From Callorhinus ursinus (taxonomy: Eukaryota; Chordata; Mammalia; Carnivora; Otariidae): a stretch of 64,000 nt of DNA. Position 1 is the stretch's first letter; each line of letters opens with the position of its first letter. Positions 34,948-46,919 of this stretch are shown here, piece by piece. The position numbers were made by a program, and so were the translations under genes. The notes under the pieces were generated by a model, which made no database searches, was not told the DNA's origin, and saw only the letters and a list, made by a program, of their open reading frames with translations. Where the stretch lies: contig NW_020312827.1 in NCBI RefSeq assembly GCF_003265705.1, positions 17,509,407 to 17,573,406 of the forward strand. Direction: 5' to 3'.

Positions 34948-35147
34948 GTTTTTTTTTTTTTAAGATTTTATTTATTTATTTGACAGAGAGAGACACAGCG
35001 AGAGAGGGAACACAAGCAGGGGGAGTGGGAGAGGGAGAAGCAAGCTTCCCGCAGAGCAAGGAGCCCAATGGGGGCTCAATCCCAGGACCCTGGGATCACG
35101 ACCTGAGCCGAAGGCAGAGACTTAATGACTGAGCCATCCAGGCGCCC
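34948..35147 (-). mobile_element. SINEC B of a nested pair
   Basis: Complete minus-strand SINEC. Its right flank TGAATTACTCACAT (35148-35161) matches TGAATTACTCATA to the left of SINEC A (34728-34740), so the two SINEs together sit inside one target duplication. Confidence 0.93.
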
Positions 35148-35161
35148 TGAATTACTCACAT

Positions 35162-36960
35162 TTTTTATAAGTCTTGCTCTTTGCTTTGACACCTACCACT
35201 TTTTCCCCACCTCAAAATAGATTTACCTGTTCAAGGCCCTTTTCTCTTTCACATAAAGATTACAATCTACTTGTCAAGTTCTATTTAAAAAATCCCTTTG
35301 GATTTGCATTGATATTTTATTGAACTCATAGCATAGTTGATTTAAAAGGAAATCTTTGCATTATTGAGTTTTTCTGTATATAAGTATGGTAAGTTTTTCC
35401 ACGTACTTGAGACTTACTTTTTATGTCATTAAAATTTTGTTATTTTCCCTGAAAAATCGTTTGGTAATAGTTTTCTGTCTTTATCCCTAGTTCTTTTTAC
35501 AGCTTTTTGTTGTTTAAATTTTCAAAATTACATTTTCTAATTTTTGTAGCTAGTATATAAGAAAGTACTTGCTTTTTGTTTATTTAAATTTTATATAGCA
35601 ATAGTGCTGAACTCTGTTCTTGTAACAGATTCATAATCTCTTATTCATAATTTTGAAATTCAAAAAGCTTTAAAAACTGAGAGCTTTTTAAAGTAAATTT
35701 GGCACTCAATCTTATTCCAACGCCAAATCTGATCTGAACAGATGTGAGGCTATTTGCAGTCTTTGTCACAATTAATGTGAATATTCATAAGTTTCATTGA
35801 AAAACATTAATATATTTGATTAAGGGATGGTGCTTCCAAGCTGCCGAGAATGTTACATAATGTATGGTTATGCACCTTTCTCCTTTTACAGAACTCAAAA
35901 ATTCTTAATTCTGAAACATACATGCTTAAGTATTTCAGTTAAGGAATTGCAAAGGAAATTTATAGGCTTTCTCTTACAGATCCTCTCAGATTTTCTTTAG
36001 GATATCATATTATTAATGATTAATAACAATGTTATTTCCCCCCAAATGCTATTTTTTTGCTTTGTGTGAACAATTCGAATAGTTATATATTATATGTTGT
36101 ATATAATTCTAGATTTAACTCACTGATATTGGTCTAATTTTTTTATATAGTGCCCTTATCTGGTTTTGTTATCAATATTATGAGAATCTCATAAAACAAA
36201 TGAAGGAAATTCCTTTTTTTGTATTTGTATAAGCATTGATTTTTGAAGAATATTAATCTTAACAGTGATTTGAATTGAGGTGGCTGTTTTTTCCCTCTCT
36301 TTTAATGGGTATATTTTTAACTATTGACTCAAAGCTTGAATAGTTGTCTCTTTGGGACTGATTAATTTTTTAAGTTAGTTTTGGTAAGTTACATCTTTCA
36401 TTTCATTATAGTTTTCAATACTTGGGCATAAAGTTCAATATATTCTCATATTCTTAGTCTATATTTTATCTATAGCTGTATACTTTTTAATTCTTATAAT
36501 TTTTATTTGTATTCTCAAACTTTTCTCTTTAACATTCCTGTTATTATGTTGATCATTTCAAAGACCCAGCTTCATTGATCTTCCTTTTTCTTTCTTTTCT
36601 GTTTCTGCTTTCTTCATTAATTTCTATTCTCATCCTTATCACTTCTTGATTTTCTTTGGAATTATCACTTTAAAGTTTGTATTGTTCAGTTTTTTTCTGT
36701 GGTTTCACTCATTTTTCACTTAAAAAAATTTCCTCTCTGATGGTAGTAGGTCTATCAAAACTTTATTTCAGTTTTGTCAATATTTATCCTACATATTTAG
36801 AGTATGTTGTTAAATATATTCAAATTTAGAATTGATTGATTACTGGCATATATTATGTTTATATTTATTCAATAATCTTATTTTGCCTAAGGTGTTTTTT
36901 ATCTTAGTAAGTATATATATTGTATTTGTTATAACAAATAAACAAATATTTGTATATTAT
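35162..36960 (-). mobile_element. Old LINE-1 sequence, heavily decayed
   Basis: Phrases typical of reversed L1 ORF2 recur: 'ggatttgcattgatatttta', 'gtcattaaaattttgttat', 'tgagaatctcataaaac', 'gaattgattgattactggc'. No frame survives. It may represent more than one copy. Confidence 0.55.
36923..36940. repeat. 18-bp perfect palindrome
   Basis: TATTTGTTATAACAAATA is self-complementary without a spacer. It lies within AT-rich LINE-derived sequence. Confidence 0.8.
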
Positions 36961-38000
36961 TAATAACTCAAGCCCATATTTTTTTCAGATTTCATTAGGG
37001 TTTACCTATGTCCTTTGTTTTGTTCTAGGATTCCATCCAGGATATCACATTACATTTAGTCATCATGTCTCCTTAGACTACTCTTGACAATATGAATTCC
37101 TGAGGCTCTTTTAGGTTTGGGTGATTTTGACAGTTTAAGGAGTACTGGTCAGTTATTTCATAGAATGTCTCCACGTGGGACTTGTCAGATTTGTTTGCCA
37201 CATGATTTGACTGGGATTATGAGTGTTTAGAAGACCACAGAAATAAAGTCATGTTCATCAATAACAGCAAGGACACATACTATCAAAATAACTTATGACT
37301 GTCAATGTTAACCTTGATCACCTAGACAGGGTAATGTTTGACACCATGTTTCTCCATTGTGAAGTTACTCTTCCTTCTTCCCCATTTCCATAATGTACTC
37401 CTTTGAAGTGAGTCACTGTGAGAAACCCATACAAAAAGAGTGAGAAATTATGCTCTACCTCCTCAAGGGTGTAATATCTATATACATTTTTTGGACATCT
37501 TCTGCACAGCAGATTTGTTTCTTTTCTCCTCTTTATTTATGTATTACATCATTTATTTATATCAATGTAGACTCATAAATATTTATTTTATACGTTAGGT
37601 TGTAAATCCAAAACCAGTTTATTTTACTGCTCAAATTACAGTTTGGCCATTGAGAATACTTTTAGTTGGATCCTTTGTCCTTTTGAGTCATTATTGTGCT
37701 TTGTTTGTTTGTTTTGAGGGCTTTCTTACTTTTCTTTCACTTTGAGATAGTCCAGGATCATCTTAAAATTAGTTTCTTGTCCCAGTCCTAGAATCAACTA
37801 TTTCTCCAAAGGTCTCTCTGCTTTCTTTTTTGTACAATGAAATTAGAAACCAAAACCTGGATGCCAGATGTTCTCATTGCTACTGGAATGTTTCTTGCTG
37901 CTGTGCCCTCTTGGCTGCAGAGAAGGAAAATATATGTGTGTATACTAACCTGTTTATAGTCATGTATCTACTCATATTTTTATATATAAACATCTATATG
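36961..38000. repeat. Ancient interspersed repeat (probably LINE-related)
   Basis: 'ggattccatccaggatatca', 'ttagtcatcatgtctcctta', 'gaccacagaaataaagtcat', 'gttaaccttgatcacctag' and 'ctacctcctcaagggtgta' match a common mammalian repeat, ending near 37700. The rest is unclassified. No gene. Confidence 0.5.
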
Positions 38001-38020
38001 CATATAAATCTAAACATGAG

Positions 38021-38221
38021 GGGCACCTGCCTGGCTCAGTCCTTAAGCGTCTGCCTTCAGCTCAGGTCATGATACCCAGGGTCCTGGTATCGAGCCCCGC
38101 ATGGGGCTCCCTGCTCCACGTGAAGCCTGCTTCTCCCTCTCCTGCTCCCCCTGCTTGTGTTCTCTCTCGCTGTGTCTCTCTCTGTCAAATAAATAAATAA
38201 AATCTTAAAAAAAATTTAAAA
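38021..38221 (+). mobile_element. SINEC
   Basis: The head 'gggcacctgcctggctcag' runs to (TAAA)n and an A-rich tail. TSD AAATCTAAACATGAG (38006-38020) and AAATCTAAATATGAG (38222-38236) differ at one base. Confidence 0.96.
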
Positions 38222-38343
38222 AAATCTAAATATGAGTTCATCCTGATATTTCAGGCTCTAATTAATTACCACATGGATCATTTTAGCTTCATCCTCTTTC
38301 TTATCTGTAAACTCCTATTTTAACAATAAAAGTTCTGGCTCGC

Positions 38344-38542
38344 AGGGCACCTGGGTGGCTCACTCATTAAGTGTCTGCCTTCGGCTTGGGCCGTGATCCC
38401 AGGGTCCTGGAATCGAGCCCCACATAAGGCTCCCTGCTCTGTGGGAAGCCTGCTTCGCCCTCTCCTACTGCCCCTGCTTGTGTTCCCTCTCTCACTGTCT
38501 CTCTCTCTGTCAAATAAATAAATAAATCTTAAAAAAAAAAAA
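38344..38542 (+). mobile_element. SINEC
   Basis: The head 'gggcacctgggtggctcact' runs to (TAAA)n and A15. TSD AAAGTTCTGGCTC (about 38329-38341) and AAAGATCTGGCTC (38543-38555) differ at one base. Confidence 0.95.
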
Positions 38543-38739
38543 AAAGATCTGGCTCCCACAATCTGCCATCCATTTATTTAATTTCCAATACCTGTATTTG
38601 TGTATAGCAATATCAGAATTGTTAACCCACACCCATGTAAGAAACAATTTTATTGACCAGAGTACAGTACTAATATACAGTTTCTTTTGCGTTTAGTCTT
38701 CTAAAGGCTTCATTTTTTTTTAAGATTTTAAAAAAAATA

Positions 38740-41310
38740 AAATAGTTTCACTTTTTTCCAGAATGTCTTATAATTGGAAGAGTAGACTTTCCAGACAGAC
38801 TTCATTCACTCAGTAATATGTATTGGAGTTCATTAGTGTCATTTTGGTTTATTGAGTCATTTATTTGTATTGCTGAATAATATTCCATTATGGGGATGTA
38901 CATGGTTGCTTTATCCATTCATTCATTAAAGGACATCTTGGTTGCTTCTAGTTTGGGGCAATTATGAATAAGAGTGCCATAAACATTCTTATCCAGTTTT
39001 TTGTGTGAACATAAATGTTTTTAAGTCAGTTGGAGAAATACCAAGGAATATGATTGCTAAATCATACAGTAAGCAAGTCATATGCTTTGCTTTGTAAGAA
39101 ACTATTAAAATGTCTTCCACAATGACTGTAGCATTTTACATTCTCACCAACAATGAATGAGAGTTCTTATTACTACACAACCAAGTCAGTAATGCATGTT
39201 ATCAATTTTTGGATTTCAGCCATTTTAATAGATGTATAGTAGTTTCTTACTATTGTTTTTTTTTAATTTTTTTATTGTTATGTTAATCGCCATATATTAC
39301 ATCATTAGTTTTTGGTGCAGTGTTCCATGATTCATTGTTTGTTCATAACACCCAGTGCTCCATGCAGAACGTGCCCTCCTCAATACCCATCACCAGGATA
39401 ACCCATCCCCCTCCCCCCCTCCCCTCTAGAACCCTCAGTTTGTTTTTCAGAGTCCATCATCTCTCATGGTTCGTCTCCCCCTCTGACATACTCCCCTTTT
39501 CTTCCTCTCCTGTTATCTTCTTTTCTTTTTTCTTAAAATATGTTGCGTTATTTGTTTCAGAAGTACAGATCTGTGATTCAACAGTCTTGCACAATTCACA
39601 GCACTCACCGTAGCACATACCCTCCCCAATGTCTATCACCCAGCCACCCCATCCCTCCCACCCCCAACCACTCCAGTAACACTCAATTTGTTTCCTGAGA
39701 TTAAGAATTCCTCATATCAGTGAGGTCATGTGATACATGTCTTTCTCTGATTGACTTATTTCACTCAGCATAACACCCTCCAGTTCCATCCACGTCATTG
39801 CAAATGGCAAGATCTCATTCCTTTTGATGGCTGCATAATATTCCATTGTGTATATATACCACATCTTCTTTATCCATTCATCTGTCGATGGGCATCTTGG
39901 CTCTTTCCACAGTTTGGCTATTGTGGACATTGCTGCTATTCTTACTATTGTTTTAATTTGTAATTCCCTAATGACAAATCATGTTGATCATCTTTTCATA
40001 TGCTTATTTGCTACCTGTGTATTTCTTTTGTGAGGCATCTATTCAAATCCTTTGCCCATTTTTTAATTAGGTTTTTTTTTTATTGTTAACTTTTAAGCAT
40101 TCTTGGTATATTTTGGGTACAAGTCATTTATTAGATATGCGTTTTGCAAATATTTTGTCTCAGTCGGTAGTTTCTTTTTACTCCCTTAACAATGCATTTG
40201 CAGAGCACATTTTAATTCAAAGTTTAATTTAAAGTTTTTAATTTTAATGAATTCCAACTTAACTTTTTCTTTCATGGATTGCACTATTAATGTTGTATCA
40301 AAAACTCATCACCAAACCCAAAATCACATAGATTTTCTCCTGTTTTCCTCTTCAAATTGAGGTCTATGATCCACTTCGAGTTAATTTTTGTGAAAGTTAT
40401 TAGGTCTCTGTCTAGGATCTTTTTTTTTTTTCTACATTTAAACATACAATTGTTCCAGCAGTATTTGTTAAAATTGCTCTCTTTTCTCCATTGGATTACC
40501 TTTGCTGCTTTGTAAAAGACCATGTGATTATTTGTGTGGGTCCATTTCTGGACTCTATTCTGTTCTATTTACCTGCATATTTGTTCTTTCACCAGAACTA
40601 TAATGTCTTGACAATTGTATTTTTATAGCAAGTCTTGAAATTGGGTAGTCTGAGTCTTCCAACTTTGTTCTTCAGTATAATGTTGCCTATTCTAAGATCT
40701 TTTGCCTTTCTATATAAACTTTAGGATTTTTTTGTCAGTGTCTACAAAATATATTGCTGGGGTTTTGGTGGGATTACATTGAATCTATAGATTCATTTGG
40801 GAAGAATAGGTATCTTAATATTATGAATTCCAATTCACAAACATAGAATATGTCCTCGTTTGTTAGATCTTCTTTAAATTCATCAGAATTTTTGTAATTT
40901 TCCACATAAAGATTTTATACATATTTTATTGTATTTATACATGAATATTTCATTGGAGAGCCTATTGTAGATGGTAGTGTTCTTTTTAGTTACAAATGCC
41001 AGATGTGCTGGTATATGGAAAAGCAAATGACTTCTGGATATTGACCTTTCTCTTATGACCTTGCTATATTTATTTGTCATAGGAGTTTATATGTGTGTGT
41101 CTATTCTTTTAGACTTTCTACATAGAAAATTGTGCCATCTTTTACTAAAAATAGTTTTTTATTTCTCCTTCTTGATCTGTATACTTCTTATTCCATTCTT
41201 GTCTTATTGCATGAATCAGGACTTTTGCATAGTAATGGTAAGAGATAACATCCTTGCCTTGTTCCCAGTATTATGGGGAAATTTACTGTTTCTCACCATT
41301 GGATTATGAG
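38740..41310 (-). mobile_element. Old LINE-1 (3' half), interrupted by a younger L1
   Basis: Reversed L1 ORF2: 'gctgaataatattccattat' (about 38873), 'ttaaaggacatcttggttg', then after the inserted element 'ctaatgacaaatcatgttga', 'ttattagatatgcgttttg' and 'ggattacattgaatctatag'. A 78-codon minus frame at 40287-40523 retains recognisable ORF2 text (K-Y-C-W-N-N ... T-K-I-N-S-K-W-I-I-D-L-N). Many stops. Confidence 0.85.
39260..39938 (-). mobile_element. Young 5'-truncated LINE-1 inside the old L1
   Basis: A minus-strand copy of the same young family as 1-3969. It contains the last 72 codons of ORF2 (39712-39930, ending MTSLI) and a full two-module 3'UTR. A perfect 16-bp TSD TTCTTACTATTGTTTT is at 39244-39259 and 39939-39954. 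Because the host is an L1 on the same strand, merged annotation is a risk. Confidence 0.96.
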
Positions 41311-41840
41311 CATTCTTCCTCTCTCACTGCCAGAGCCCTAGGGGCTTCTTCTTGGAATTTCACTGTGAAAGCTGAGGGAGTTCTTGAAAGTAAAACCCAC
41401 AACAGTGTCTGGGTTCCTCTAAGACTGAGCTCCTGGGAGTTTCTCGCTCAAGTTAGTCCATAGTCTTCCTCCAGCCATTTGTCCAAATTTACACTTCAAG
41501 GGTAATTCCGACCAGTTTCTGGCACAGTGACTTCTGTTCTAAATAAGCACTTCTGGGCTGTAATTCTGTAGACTAACCTCTCCAGGTTTTGGGGTGATAT
41601 TTGTTCTGCCATCTCAGTTCTCTGATGAATCCAAGAACAGTCACTGCTATTAGGTTTGTTTGTTCGGCTTTTTCTTGTTGTTAGGACAGGAGTGATGATT
41701 CCAAGCTCTTTACATGTCAAAGTTGAAATCAGAAGTCTGTTTTTTTCTTTTTTAATTTTTTACTTATACAGGTTTCTTTGTTAACTACTCTTATTTTTTT
41801 AAGATAACATTATTTTTATTTGTAAAGTGAAAGTTTTAAC
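41311..41840. other. Intergenic sequence, unclassified
   Basis: No gene. It may continue the old L1. Frames of 69-74 codons lack domains. Confidence 0.4.
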
Positions 41841-41960
41841 ATTACATATTTTTTTATTTTAAATTCAATTAGCCACATTTAGTACATTATTAGTCTCAGA
41901 TGTAGTGTTCAACAATTTTTTAGTTGTGTATAACTGTTCTTAATATCTCATCCTTTCATT
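41840..41960 (-). mobile_element. Older carnivore L1 3' end
   Basis: 'aaattcaattagccacattt', 'agtacattattagtctcaga' and 'gtagtgttcaacaatttttt' is a diverged reverse complement of the unit-2 3' terminus seen in the young copies. Confidence 0.65.
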
Positions 41961-43557
41961 ATGGGTTAACTTCTTTCTTTTGAAGTTCATGCTTTAAAGT
42001 TATTTTAATAATGGACTTTTAGTCATATTCTCTTAGTTTAACTTTGCGTTAACATACCTTTATTTTATTGTCATTTTGAATGGCAGTTTAGATGGGTAGA
42101 ATTCTAAGTTGAAAGTTGGGTTCTTGGAGCATTTTGAAGATATTATCTGATTCTCTTCTGGTTTCTATTATTGCTATTGAGAAGTCTGCTGTTAGCCTAA
42201 TTATATATTTTAAGTTTATCTGTTTTTTCTCCTCTGTATAATTTCTCAGGTTTTCTCACTTTACTTAGTATTCTATCTATTCTCTAAAATATTTTAAAAT
42301 GGAAGCCAGTCTCATTTATCTTGTTTTGGGGCTCTACTTGAATCTATCAGATTTACATTATTAATCAATTTTAGGAGAAAATGACCTATTATTAGTTTTA
42401 ATATGGTCTAATACCAATTTAGACTCCATTATAAGGATGAAGAATCTCAGCATCTGGGGGATTAAGTAATTTGTGTAAGGTCACAAAGCTAATAAGTAAA
42501 GAATACATAACTGAAATCCATGTCTCTTTGAATGATACAATGCTATAATCTATGTAGGGTGCACGTAGTTTGTGAATCAATGTTGTTACCTGGAGAGTTC
42601 AAATAAATACATAGATAAATCATGCCCTTATATTTTGATTATGTTCTTTCTTCTATGTATACCATTATTAGTTTTCTGCATGACTAAACATTCTTCTGAT
42701 TAGGTAAAAAAAAAAAAAAAAAAAGACCAAACATTTCTTTAAGCTTTTATAGGATTCATTACAGCAATATTCTGGTAGCTGGTATTTAAAACAAATCTAT
42801 CATGGTTTAATCACATAATAAAATAATAATGTATTTTATATTGATAATGAGTACATACAATCTATTGATTTTGTGCTGGAATAGCAGTTTCTAGTTTTTC
42901 TTCAATTTTTAGAATTAACATTTTTTGAAAAATGAATAAGTAGTGAAAAAACCCCATAAGAGCACAGAGTGATCTTCTTAAAGAACCTCAAATGGTATCA
43001 CTTAGTTTAATCAAAGATTACTTAGTTGGGCCTCTCTCAGTTCCATAAATACCAGTCTTCTGATTGATCCAATCCAGGGTTTAAAAGGTATGCGAAACTC
43101 TGAGATTTTTAGTTTCTCCAGTTGAAAAATAAAAAGTTTGAATGTGCAGAGTGAAATAATTTTCCAACTACATTTTAAAATTGTAAAACCTTATAAATAG
43201 GTGGAAAGAAGCATGTGGAGCCTGATACCAGATGACTGTTTACCTGACATCTTTTTAATGGTTGAGAGAAATGGAATAGTAAATAAAAGTTTTTATTAAG
43301 TGTGGCACTTAGGTTTTTTTATGGATGAAAATCTCTGTTTTTATAGAAGCCATATTTAGTGGTTCATGCACAATTTGCCAACCTCTATCCAATATTTGGA
43401 TCCCATTTTACAGTTGAAGAATCATGAAGAGATGTAGGAAAGTTAATGAAAATGCTCAAGACCACACAGAAGACTAATGTCAAAATCTGAAATAATGTTC
43501 CTAAATTCCTGGGAATTCCATCTCTATCCTGAACCTATGTTCCTCTGTTTTCACTTA
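41961..43557. other. Old LINE-like and MIR fragments in otherwise unique sequence
   Basis: About 42060-42330 reads like reversed old LINE text ('gaagtctgctgttagcctaa'). Two MIR fragments on the minus strand are likely at about 42415-42545 and 43385-43530 ('cccattttacagttgaag'). A16 starts near 42706. No gene. Confidence 0.5.
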
Positions 43558-43571
43558 AAATGCACAAATAT

Positions 43572-43621
43572 GGGATGCCTGGGTGGTCTCAATCTGATAA
43601 ATAAATAAATAAATCTTAAAT
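43572..43621 (+). mobile_element. 50-bp SINEC reduced to head and tail
   Basis: The head 'gggatgcctgggtggtctca' is joined directly to 'gataaataaataaataaatc', so about 150 internal bases are missing. A perfect 14-bp TSD AAATGCACAAATAT lies at 43558-43571 and 43622-43635, which shows it is an insertion and not chance similarity. Confidence 0.93.
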
Positions 43622-43635
43622 AAATGCACAAATAT

Positions 43636-46280
43636 ATGCAAATAAGTACTCGTGTGGATATAGGACAAATCATTTGTCTGACACAAAACTAAGTTTCTTA
43701 CTTTCCTTCAAGTCATTTATTTTGCAAACAATGAAAAAGAAAAACTTATTAGTGCTCATCTTCTCCTACACCAATTATTGAATAATAGAAGATATATTTT
43801 CCAAATAAATAAATACATAAATGCCTGTCTGTAGGCGTATATGTGTGCATGCATGTGCATACATACATTCCATAAAATTCATGTAAGTATAATTACCTTA
43901 GGTCCTTTGTTGGTCTCATTGTTTAGTTAACCCCGGGGATAGCATGTGGAATAAAATCTGCCTTTTAAATGGTGATGTAAGTGACCCAAGTTCTTTGATA
44001 GGTCTCTTGACTAAAAAAGACTTCATGACAGAAGCCTCCTATTAGAATTCAATTACATTAAACTGTGAGACGTTAAAAGCACTTCATCACAGTGTATAGA
44101 GCTTTCCAGCTCTGCCTAAATGCAACCTGGTACTTGCCCCACCTTGAGTCTTTTATAAGGTGTGCCCAGAGGAACTGTATTGTGGAACAATCAAGACTCA
44201 AACATATTCTTTTCAGTTCCTTAAAAATCAAGTCCCAGTCTCTGAACAAGCAATCTGACAAGGTATAGTATATGTTGCCTGGGTAATCAGTCAAGCTCAC
44301 ACAGAAACCATAAAGGAGAGAGCAGGGCTGCTGGGTGAGTGCTTCTCATGAGGAGCCCTATTGTTCTCACAATGAAGGCCAAGGAGGCCCTAGTGGAAGA
44401 CATCCTGAGGATGCCTGAGGACAGGGTATGGGAAGGAAAGAGACTTGGCAATGCAAACCATAGCTGTCCTTCTAAATCTGAAGAGGACCCCCCTGCAACA
44501 GGAAAGATGTTAATGTTGATACAAGCAAGACAAACAAGCACACTACCATTGCTGCTGTTAGACCATGCTGTTTCAATATGTTGCCAGTTAGGAGATTGTA
44601 AACTCATTCACTTCACCGTCTGGACTACATCCAAGCAAGCTATCACAAAACATAAACAGCTGGATTCTTTTATCTGATAGATATAATTTGAAATGAAGTG
44701 GGCTTTTAAAAACACAATTCCAAATTATGAATGGCAGGTTTTATGATTTTAACGGTGTGCTCAAGGAAAATCCGCTTTTAAGGTTTGACGTCTTCTCATT
44801 CCACGAATGGAATTTTTCATTTCTTTCTTTTTCTCAGGGCAAAATGACAGGTTCATAAATGCAAAGAGTTTAATTGAACTTAACCATGTATGTATGATTT
44901 GTAGATATACTAAAAAATATACAACTTGACAGTAGCTAGGAAGTACCTAGGAAGGAGGTAAAGGAGATAAAATCTGAGAAGGTACTTAAAGAAGATTTTG
45001 CAATTTGTAGGTTACATTTTTGCAAGGCATAAAGTCAGATGTTACCTGTGTAATTAAAGGAAAGGCAAAGCCAAAAAACATGTATATCACATAATAGTCT
45101 CTTGTATAGATAAATGCATTTTTATTGCAGTTTTATCCACTAAATTATGTCATAAAGATAATAACTGTTAAAGGCGTTACACCTTTCAAAAGAATATTAT
45201 AATTGTGATTTTAATCGGTGATGAGACTCATTGTCTAAAGTAGCTTTCATACACTTAATATAAAGTAAAGCACTTGAGATTTATTTGACCAATTAAATCA
45301 TAGATTCATTCATTTCGATATTGAACGACAATTCACAACGAAGTGGGAATTAATGCAAATAATTAATGCAGTGCTTACAGACAACAACAAAATTATTAGC
45401 CTTGATGGAAATTTTTTGAAATAGTATTCAGACTGTTCTCTCTGTGCCCAGCATGTGATGGGATGAAATTCATAAAGTCTTGGGAGAAATAGTATTACAT
45501 GTGATATTATACAAATTTAAAGACAAAAATAGGAATGCCTGAGGCAGGTTAAGATAAAGGTTAATGTGAATAAAGTTTGTATAGTCACAAAAATAAATAG
45601 AAGTTTCATTTATTTGCTCTTTAAAATGCATTTCTCAAGTTTCCAACTATGGACAAGGTATTTTGTTATGTTTTAGAGATGATAGATGAGTTAGACAGTG
45701 GTCTTTTGACAGGAAATTTACAATTTATGGGGAGGGATACACACACGTTAACAAATATATTGAAATAAATATCACAGGTACTATTAACTATTACAGACAC
45801 AGGTTCGGGGCAGAGGGGTGCACACAGAAGGAAATAATTCACTTTCCCTAAGAGAATCAGTAAAGGTTTCACGACACAGCTGATACTTAAATTACATCTT
45901 GCCAGGTATGGGTTTGCTAGATAAACCATCATCACTGGGTAGTCATGAAGAGATGTCCCCTGGATACAGTCAGGTCACCCTAAGGATGGAAAGAAAAAAG
46001 AACAGAAGAAAGAAATGTGTTACTAACTGTACTGTCTATGGATCAAGTAGGGTTCAAGACATTTGCTCTATGATATTTCATGTAATCAGGTTTGGGGTTA
46101 AAGCAATGAGGCATAGTATGTGAGCTTATGTTAAAATCTATATTGAATTCAAATTGCTTTCTTCACCCCCAGTGAGGAATATGATTAACAGTGTGAATAA
46201 TAATAATGTGAGTTTATAGCTAAAGGTCAATTTACTATGTTAATTCAGCCTTTGTCAGCAAAAATAAATAAAAAAAAAAA
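43636..46280. other. Repeat-poor intergenic sequence with candidate regulatory block
   Basis: No gene is supported. Opposed frames at 44287-44607 (minus, 106 codons) and 44339-44677 (plus, 112 codons) are the best open frames here but show no domain. About 45060-45480 is repeat-free with homeobox/POU-type words (see 45348-45370). Confidence 0.45.
45348..45370 (+). promoter_or_regulatory. Candidate POU/homeobox site cluster
   Basis: AATTAATGCA occurs at 45348-45357 and again at 45361-45370. The first overlaps a perfect octamer ATGCAAAT (45353-45360), the classical POU-factor site, and TAATTA-like cores flank it. Functional status is inferred from motif density only. Confidence 0.35.
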
Positions 46281-46288
46281 AACTAACT

Positions 46289-46467
46289 GGGGCACCTGGG
46301 TGGCTCAGTTGGTTAAGCGACTGCCTTTCGGCTCAGGTCATGATCCTGGAGTCCTGGAATCGAGTCCCTCATCGGGCTCCCTGCTCAACAGGGAGTCTGC
46401 TTCTCCCTCTGACCCTCCCCCTTCTCATTCTCTCTCTCAAAGAAAATAAATAAAATTAAAAAAAAAA
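46289..46467 (+). mobile_element. SINEC, 'ctggagtc' subfamily
   Basis: The head 'gggcacctgggtggctcagt' runs through 'gatcctggagtcctgg' and 'ccctctgaccctcc' to an A-tail. It follows an A12 run, so the target duplication is uncertain. Confidence 0.93.
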
Positions 46468-46656
46468 CATGTCATCTATCATGTGTAAACCATGCTCAAA
46501 AATTTGAATTGATGTAGAGCAAAAAATTTATAAAGTGAGTTTATATCAGGTTTATTATGAGAGCTTATATTATGACTACAAGAAAGCTGCCTAAGCATTA
46601 ATTATATGAAATTAATTAATTAATACAATTTTATTCCACTAGGTCCTAAAGTTTTT

Positions 46657-46852
46657 ATTTATTTATTTATTTATTTATTTGTTTGTTTGTTTGTTTGTTT
46701 GAGAGAGAGAGCCAGAGAGAAGGCATTAGCAGAGGGGAAGGGCAGAGGCAGAAGCAGACTCCCCAATAAACAGGGAGCCCTATGTAGGACTCGATCCCAG
46801 GACCCTAGGGTCATGACATGAGCCGAAGGCAAATGCTTAACTGAGGTGTCCC
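46657..46852 (-). mobile_element. SINEC with compound (TTTA)(GTTT) tail
   Basis: The tail (about 46657-46700) switches from TTTA to GTTT units. The body runs to 'gccgaaggcaaatgcttaac' but the head is shortened to 'tgaggtgtccc'. TSD GGTCCTAAAGTTTT (46642-46655) and GGTCCTGAAGTTTT (46853-46866) differ at one base. Confidence 0.92.
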
Positions 46853-46919
46853 GGTCCTGAAGTTTTAATTGAATTTCATATGGGTTTAGAGTTAGGGTCA
46901 CAAACCTGGAGATAAAGTT

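Noticed and set aside
44287..44677. Overlapping opposed open frames of 106 (minus) and 112 (plus) codons
   Set aside because: No recognisable domain, no supporting splice or start context. Frames of this size are expected by chance in 64 kb of six-frame sequence. A cross-species synonymous/non-synonymous test would be needed to revive it.
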